Source of the DNA: Bimuria novae-zelandiae CBS 107.79
Lineage: Eukaryota; Ascomycota; Dothideomycetes; Pleosporales; Didymosphaeriaceae
Direction: 5' to 3'
Assembly (NCBI GenBank): GCA_010015655.1
Contig: ML976774.1
Span: forward strand, 73,218-137,217
Length of the DNA stretch: 64,000 bases
Shown here: positions 57,630 through 64,000 of the stretch, in pieces
Layout: each line of letters starts with the position of its first letter
How positions within the stretch are numbered: the first letter of the stretch is position 1
Notes under the pieces: model-generated
Databases searched by the model: none
What the model was told of the DNA's origin: nothing
Seen by the model: only the letters and a program-made list of their open reading frames with translations
Made by a program: the position numbers and the translations under genes

Positions 57630-59748
57630 CCGTGTCTCGACAGTCAGTGCGCAACATCACTCAATACGCAACCCTAATATAATCGCGACGTTAATAATAT
57701 AAGGCTATAAAGCTCCACACAAAAGCTAGTATTATAAGATTTTTTAGTAAAGAGGTTTCTTAGGTCTGTAGATAATTACTAGTAACTTAGATTATAAATA
57801 TCTACTTAGTATTCTAACTAGATAACTACTACGTAATAATAGCATTAATAGCGTAAATACTATTATATTAACGCGTATAGGTGCTAGCGTAGATTTCTTT
57901 TTCTTTATAACTTTATAAGTAGCTTTTAAGGCTCTCTAACTTTCCTTTTTAGTAATTTTAAGATATCCTTAAAGTTATTATTAAGTCTTATAAGCCTGTT
58001 AATAAAGGTGTTACTTAGTAGCCTAATTAGCTTTCTCTTTAGCGTGCGTATTTTTAGCTACTACTTATATAACGCGCCTCTCTTAAAGTAAATAAGCTTT
58101 ATGCTATTTATTAGCTTTCTATAATTTTTATTACTAACTTTTTTAAAGTTATAATTATTCCTTTTTAGCTTCTTATTAACTAAGAAAATCGTGCGCTGTT
58201 TATACTTAAGTAGGTAATTAAAAAATAGCTCCTCTATACTACTCCTTAGGTTACTCTAAGGGCAGAGTCTTACCCTTTATTTAATACTATTTTTTTAGGG
58301 CTTCTTAAAGGCCCTTATTCTCGTGCTTTAAAAGTTACTTTTATATAAAAATTAAGTATATTATCTAGCTAAGCTTACGTAACTCTTTAGTTATAATATT
58401 TTTAATAGTAGAGCATAATAGTTGCTCTATTTTACGCTAATTAAATGCGCTAAGTACTAACGTAAAGCTCTCTTGTAATCTTACCTTTAGAGAGGGTTCC
58501 TTATTAAGTTACTTAAAAATAAGTATAGAATCTAGCGGCAAAATACCTATATACTTAAAAGCCTTAGTAATTAATTATAGCGTAACTAACGTAGTGTAGA
58601 CCCTCTAGAAGAGCATAAAGAAGTCTTTTTTAGTAATTATTTATAGTTTTTAGCTTTTATATAAATAGGCGTTAAGCTCGTTAGAGTAGGTAGCTAAAAG
58701 AAACTTAAATATATATACGTTAAGAGGCTATAACGTATGCGTTAAATAAGGGGGAAATATAACTAAAAGGATCTAATTCTAGTTATAATACTTAATAAAA
58801 TCTATAGTAACGTGAGACCTATAGCTATTAAGGATTAAAAGTTAATATACTTATTAAGCCTTTTTAGCTTTCTCTCTTATATAGTAATTAAATACTTATT
58901 AAAGCTATTAAAGGCCTATCTCGTTGTTTAATTAGTTAAAGGGAGATAAGGTAATAAAAAATTTATAATATTATAGATTAATTTCTTTTACTTAGCTTAA
59001 TTATAGGCTCCCGACGTTAAATTAATAAATTAATAATAAATTAATAGAAATCTATTAGCGCATATACATACAATAAATAAGGTTTACTTATTATTATTAT
59101 CTTATATAAATTACCTTAATTAGTAACTCTTATACAGAGGCCTATGAAAGATCCTTTTTAATTAGCTAGTAATACTAAGAAGGAAGCCTTTCTTATCTAT
59201 ATTATAGTAATAATAAGGCTCTATTCTATACTTCGCGATTTTATTATATAAAAGCTTAAAGTAGAGCTTATATTTTGCCTCTAAATTAGCGTTATAGTAA
59301 TTACTATTAATTCTAATTATCTAGCGTAATATTAAGGCATCGCTGTTACGCTTAATAAGGTAATTAACCTAAAATATACTTACGTCTTTTTAAGTAATAT
59401 AGGACGCAATGTTCTGTATTATTTACTATATAAGAGAAAGGCTACGTTTAGTAAGGCGTTTAACATATTATTAAAGCTACTTTTCTTATTATAGACTAAG
59501 TATATAGCGTAAAGTATTTATAATTATACGTGCCTACGTAATGCGTTAGTACCTGCGTATTAACGTAGAACGTGTAACGCTAAATTATTTTATAATTTTA
59601 TTATATAATAATTTTTTTTATAATTTAATTACTGCTATCGCGGCGTTAATTAGGTCTATATTAGTAGAGTTGTGGCGCGTTAAAGTAGGTGCGCTATCAC
59701 GCGGGGTTGCGCATTGAGTAATGTTGCGCACTGACTGCCCAGACACGG
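57630..59748 (-). mobile_element. Second Fot1/pogo-like copy, heavily RIP-degraded
   Basis: 2.12 kb between TA sites (57,628-57,629 and 59,749-59,750). The ends are inverted repeats of about 45 bp starting CCGTGTCTCGACAGTCAGTG, with a few mismatches between arms. The interior aligns by eye with 2821-4947 along its length, for example CTTAGTAGCCTAATTAGCTTTCTC, but is more AT-rich. No coding potential remains on the minus strand, where the transposase would have been. Confidence 0.88.
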
Positions 59749-59750
59749 TA

Positions 59751-61348
59751 TAACTTTAGGATCCTTACAGAGAACTCTCTTATAGTTATACTTTTAATTA
59801 AACTTAACTTAGAGCTCTAGCTAGCGCTTAATAAAGCAGTAAGACTACTTTTAACTAACTAACTTAAAGTAGCGTGTAGCTAGTAAAGAATTAGCTATAT
59901 CTTTTATAGTAGTAAGCTAGGATAGAAATCCTCGTATGTCTAAGTTAAGTATATACTATATAATTACCTATTCCTCTTTCATAGTAAGTCTTATTAAGTT
60001 AGGTGCGTAATTACGTTAAAAAGTAGTTTTAGCGCGTCGTGTGCTTAGTATATTTTAAAATACGTTATAGATAGTTATAGCGCATTATTATAATAGTATT
60101 ACGTTTTATTTAATAGCGTAAAGTATAAGCTATAATTAAGCTTCTTTTAATTCTAGTAGTTTATTATGCTGTGACGACATCGCGTTATACTATTATTAAT
60201 AGTATATTTTAATAGGGTCTTAGCAGAGTAATTAGCTCGCTTAACTAATTAGCTCACTATATATATATGTTATAGATAATATTATTATTGCTTTTAATTA
60301 AAGAAGAAGCTAAGAAGTAGAAAATGTAGTTAAGCTTCTTAAAGAAAAATACACTATAATAGGCGAGAATGACCTATAGTGGTTCTCAGGTGTAGAGATT
60401 ATTAGGAAAAGATATTAACGCCTTATATAACTATCGTAGACTGCCTGTATTTATAAGATTTACTATCTTATTAATAAATACGACTATTGTCATGATATAT
60501 TAATAGTAGCTATAGAACTTAAACCTTAAAGTAGTCTAATAACGCTCTTTAAAATTAATAAATATTAATAAAAGATTAGATTACTATTATTCGTAATAGT
60601 AATAACATGACTATATATTACTTTTATAATATTAAGGCTTACCTAGTTCTTATCTAATTTAGGCTTTAAATATTATAAGGCTGCTAACCGTGTGCTTTTA
60701 TACTTATTTAACACTAAATAGATAGCATTATAACTTAGTAGAGGTAATTATCTCTTGATAGCTAGCGATGCCTTATTTACTAATAACACTTTAAGTTAGA
60801 AAAGCTCCTAAGACTATACTATTAAGCTATTTAATAATATTATTACCTAAAGAGTAAGTTAATAGGATATAGTTATAATATTAATAATTAAAGTAGAACT
60901 CCTTACCCTATCGTAAGTAGTAAAAGAAGTAATTTTTATTTTAAGACTACTAAATAAGTTATATATTAAACTACCTACGTCCTTAATTCCTATACAGTGC
61001 GATAATACGGAAATAATTTAAATAATCACTAAAAAATTATTAAGGCTTTAAACTAAGTTATAACACGTAGATATATATAACTACTAGCTAAGATAAAAAG
61101 TTTCTACTAAAAAGATTAAGATAGAATCCGTCTAGTTAATAGTAATAATTATTAATAGTTTTTCGAAGACACTATTAGTAAATAAGTAATAAGAATTTTT
61201 TAATTAGCTTAGTCTAGTAAAGATAAAAAATACCTAGTAGTAAATAAAGCACTACTTAAGGAGATTTAAGCCTAGCTTATTAACCTTACACTTGTATAAT
61301 AAATATTTATTTATTTAGCTTATAATAGACTTTTAAGCTAAAGGTGTA
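59751..61348 (+). pseudogene. Copia RNase H-end remnant and other degraded DNA
   Basis: Plus-strand text at about 60.65-61.05 kb includes LGFKYYKAANRVLLYLFNTK, LLIASDALFTNN, KVELLTLS and LPTSLIPIQCDNTEII. These fit the copia RNase H region, with its adaptor helix, the SDASWA-type aspartate block, the TxAEY-type block and the CDNxxAI-type block. Stops are TAA/TAG. It is followed by the right copia-type LTR. The part before 60.26 kb is unreadable. Confidence 0.65.
60207..60255 (-). repeat. Inverted repeat arm, right
   Basis: Partner of 56,299-56,348. Removing the nested Fot1-like element would leave an element of about 1.8-1.9 kb between the arms. Confidence 0.65.
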
Positions 61349-61599
61349 TATTAGATAAATTAGTAGTGCACGATTCTAGGAGGATTAGAAATAAAGAATA
61401 ACGCTATAAAGAAGTATAATTATTTATAAATAAAAAATTACTATCTTTAAATAACGGAGATAGCTTAGCATCTTAGCTACTTAGATATAAAGATAAAAGA
61501 ACCTTATATCCCTTCGTAGATAAGAGAGAGAGAACAGATTCTTTCCCCTTTTTAATAATTATTTTCTACGGTTAAGCCAAAACGTGCTTGAATCTGACA
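61349..61599 (+). repeat. Copia-type LTR, right copy
   Basis: Direct repeat of 36,474-36,723 ending AATCTGACA. It is preceded by copia RNase H-like remnants (60.6-61.2 kb), as expected of a 3' LTR. Confidence 0.75.
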
Positions 61600-62824
61600 T
61601 AACATGGCAGATAACCTAAATAAGACATATAAATAACTTTTAAAAAAAAACCCTTAAAAAACTTAATAGTAAAGTATTCCCTATAATAAATATAAAAAAT
61701 AAAAATTGCACCTTAGCTAAATAAGGGGGATAAAACATATTTACTTATAAAAATCGTTAGATCTAAAAAAAGCATTAAAAACTAAATTATATTAAAATTA
61801 GACTATTCTGTATTTCTAAATAAGTACTACTAGTTAACTACTAATTAGAACTGCTACTACATGATAAAATACACCTAGTATTTTATATTAACTAATTAAA
61901 ACCTATAGACCCTAAGACACTAGTTAAATCCACCTTCTATTACTAGCTAGAGGAGGAAAACAAGTTTGAAGTCGAATATATCTTATTAAGTAGAAAGGTT
62001 ACCCCCACAGCGAGAATACTTAGGAACTAGAGGAACACCTATAATATTTTCTTATAAATTTATAGTTAAGATACGTAATATTTTATATGTTAAATTTTTT
62101 TTAAAATATTTAGCAGTTATAGAGTTATATAGCTTTAAAGTTGCTGATTTTTCTAAATTTAACTAGTAAAAAGCGGCGCATCACGCACACGAACACGTTG
62201 TGCAGGAACGAATCTGTGTATGCAAGGCTAACGCGGTGTAAATGTGGTAACTTTTGAGACTACCAGCCTCGTATGCAGGAACAGATGAAGCCACATAGCA
62301 GACATACGCATGTCCATGCAATTCGAAAAGACGCTGCAAAGGCCGTCATGACTGCACAGGCTTTGCAGACGCAGAGCTATCCTAGGTGCCCAGACCAGCC
62401 ATTGATAGTGACTGGCCTGCTGCAACGCGCATGAGTTCATGGTAAATTTTACAGGATTGAGCGGCTTGTGGTATGAAAAAAACAAAAGGCTAGTTTGATA
62501 AATAAGAGTCCTAATTTGATATTGAGGGAGGTGTATGGAAACAACATTTGAAATGCTGAATGACCAGGTTCGTAAAGAAAAGGAACTTGGTGTTTCCCCT
62601 GTTTGCCAACAACCCATTTTCATGGTAATTGCCAGTTCCATTGCAAGTACAAAGCCTCTAGACGCGTACATAGCACGGTGTTGTTCATATCACAACAAAT
62701 CTGTATTCTCATCAATTTGGGAGCTTCGCAAGCTTCGAGAATCCGCCGTCTGCCCTCTTATCATGGTTTGGGAAGCTGACGCAACAATTTTCTTACGGAA
62801 GTGGGGCAGGTACCCAGCCTGTAG
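61600..62824. other. Transition from AT-rich block to normal DNA, no gene seen
   Basis: 61.6-62.17 kb is AT-rich and degraded; from about 62.17 kb the composition becomes normal. Open frames on both strands at 62.2-62.9 kb show no domain. The latter part may contain a first exon and promoter of the F-box-like gene that follows. Confidence 0.4.
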
Positions 62825-63778
62825 GGAATCTACAGGTTCCTGCGAAGTAAGACCATATTCTGGAAATCCCAAGTTTGCCCCAATTCGAAGATCTCGAAGC
62901 TGCCTCCGGAGATACTTTCAATGATCTTCCACTACGTGGTAGATGCCTACATGCCCACATGGTGGCATTTGAGGCTGAGAGACAGGAGTCGAGTCAAATG
63001 GTTTGTCGTAAAGAACTTGTTCCATTTCAGGAACGTCAATCAGAAATGGCGCGGCGTCATTGACAATGACTCCCAGTTACGCAAAGTCCTCTTCATGGAG
63101 CCTATCGACAAATGCATAATCGTTAATCCCGAGCCGCGGATCGACTTTTGCCTATCATACGAGGTCCATTACCACCAGTACTTTGGAAAAATCATGGGTA
63201 CAGAAGATACTAAGCCGCCTCGGTCTCACTACCTGTGGCTTGACAACTGTGCTGATGACGGGGCCTTTTCGACTAAGCTACATCCAATCTTGGATAACAT
63301 ACCCAAATGGGGAGAGATGGTTCACTTGAAAATGATGGACTGGCGGATCTCATCACTTGGTCGACATGAGCCCCAGTCACTCAAGTTCTATGACACCAAT
63401 GATCTTAAAAATTCATTGCGAAAGTGCTCACGTTATCCATCGATCAACAGAGACGAATCTATATGGATGAATATGTATGCAACGCTGCTTCCATGCCGAT
63501 AGCTTCACATGCGGATGGTTTATTTCAGAAATCAATGGTGCTATGTACATTTCAATGGCGGGAGTACTTTCGGAGACAGACCCGAACCGCCGCTTACAGA
63601 TGAGGTTTACATCGACGAAAAGAGCGAAGGAGAAGGTGTCCGAGTTGGTCAAGCAGCTCAGGAGCTTCAGGACATTCTTCGATCGGATATCGCACCTAGG
63701 TTAGATGCATACGGGAGGCACATGCTCCCGTGCCATACAAAGGACGAAATGTTTGTCAAGGATTGGGAGTACATGTAG
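62825..63778 (+). pseudogene. F-box-like protein gene with one in-frame TAG
   Basis: The open frame begins after a stop at 62,822-62,824. A CTACAG acceptor-like site lies just inside it, so an upstream exon is possible. It reads SKLPPEILSMIFHYVVDAY, then NLFHFRNVNQKWRGVIDND and LRKVLFMEPI, the F-box-type N-terminal pattern (LPPEIL, VNxxWRxVI, LxxxLFxxP) of a fungal family. The frame continues with PILDNIPKWG and YATLLPCR to TAG at 63,500-63,502. It then stays open in the same frame through MVYFRNQWCYVHFNGG to TGA-less text, ending at TAG 63,776-63,778. One base change accounts for the break. SCF ubiquitin-ligase adaptor role is inferred. An intron removing the TAG cannot be fully excluded. 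Confidence 0.7.
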
Positions 63779-64000
63779 GAAGAGTTCGGATCCGTTTTCT
63801 TTTGGTACTGTATTTGGGCAGAGGTACCTTGGGCGGCAAGATACACTGCAAGTGGGTAGAATAGATTGAAGTTAATTTTGTCGACTTTAGAAATTTTCAC
63901 TCACATCGTCAGAGTCAGCACATTAGGTCATGGAGTGAGAAGCACTCAAACTTCATGTGCCCCACTACAACCCGAAAAGATAAAGGTGGACTTTCAGAGG
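63779..64000. other. 3' flank, no gene seen
   Basis: Short end of the window after the F-box-like frame, of normal composition. No feature recognised. Confidence 0.4.

Larger units (their letters stand above)
35165..62170. other. RIP-mutated AT-rich block of nested transposons
   Basis: About 27 kb with visibly AT-dominated sequence, TAA/TAG in all frames and scattered GC-rich survivors. Remnants of copia, Gypsy, Tc1, pogo/Fot1 and probable non-LTR elements are identifiable and listed separately. No host gene is seen. The composition contrasts sharply with the flanking gene-bearing DNA, as in RIP-structured ascomycete genomes. Confidence 0.9.

Noticed and set aside
35165..62170. CRISPR-like or other arrayed short repeats
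   Set aside because: This is a eukaryotic, RIP-mutated region. Repeats are LTRs, terminal repeats and one two-unit tandem; no regular spacer pattern exists.
1..64000. tRNA or rRNA genes
   Set aside because: I looked for tRNA-like A and B box patterns with matching arms and found none I could support by eye. A dedicated search would be needed to exclude them.

Overview
The window looks like a filamentous ascomycete chromosome, most likely a Dothideomycete (Pleosporales-type). Its genes have short introns with GTRNGT donors and CTAAC-like branch points. The gene content is typically fungal: ATP10, a GOS1 SNARE, RPL35 (uL29), phosphomevalonate kinase, a PPR protein, P5C dehydrogenase, a NUG1 GTPase, a GPP/DOG-type HAD phosphatase and a homeodomain factor. 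The second compartment is very AT-rich and saturated with TAA/TAG stops, which is the footprint of repeat-induced point mutation (RIP). The order assignment is an inference; no species call is possible by eye.

Layout. 1-2820: gene-poor and not heavily RIP-mutated. 2821-8203: two abutting TA-target DNA transposons, one Fot1/pogo-like and one mariner-like with an extra reverse-strand coding region. 8167-9632: a decayed F-box gene whose tail runs into the mariner-like terminal repeat. 9.8-33.0 kb: the housekeeping gene island, about one gene per 2-3 kb, many in divergent pairs (GOS1/RPL35, ERG8/PPR, NUG1/HAD). It also holds one truncated Fungal_N/SH3-type pseudogene at 20.7-21.8 kb. 33.0-35.0 kb: gene-free. 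34,956-62,170: a nest of RIP-degraded transposons. 62.8-63.8 kb: a second F-box-like gene carrying one in-frame TAG.

The nest can be unpicked several levels deep. Copia-type LTRs (36,474 and 61,349) bracket another LTR element with repeats at 38.2 and 55.9-56.1 kb. That element was entered by a Tc1-like transposon (41,091-42,420) and by a chromodomain Gypsy element (45,389-55,916). The Gypsy element contains a pogo/Fot1 transposon with perfect 48-bp terminal repeats (47,255-50,286). The pogo element in turn contains a probable non-LTR retrotransposon fragment flanked by a 14-bp target duplication. A further Fot1-like copy (57,630-59,748) sits between two inverted repeat arms at 56.3 and 60.25 kb.

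The genes do not form a pathway cluster. Several are mitochondrial (ATP10, the PPR protein, P5C dehydrogenase), and the others serve protein traffic, translation, ribosome assembly, sterol precursor synthesis and transcription. Exon boundaries were worked out by eye from splice signals, reading phase and family conservation. They add up to complete reading frames for ATP10, GOS1, RPL35, ERG8, PUT2, NUG1, the HAD gene and the homeodomain gene.
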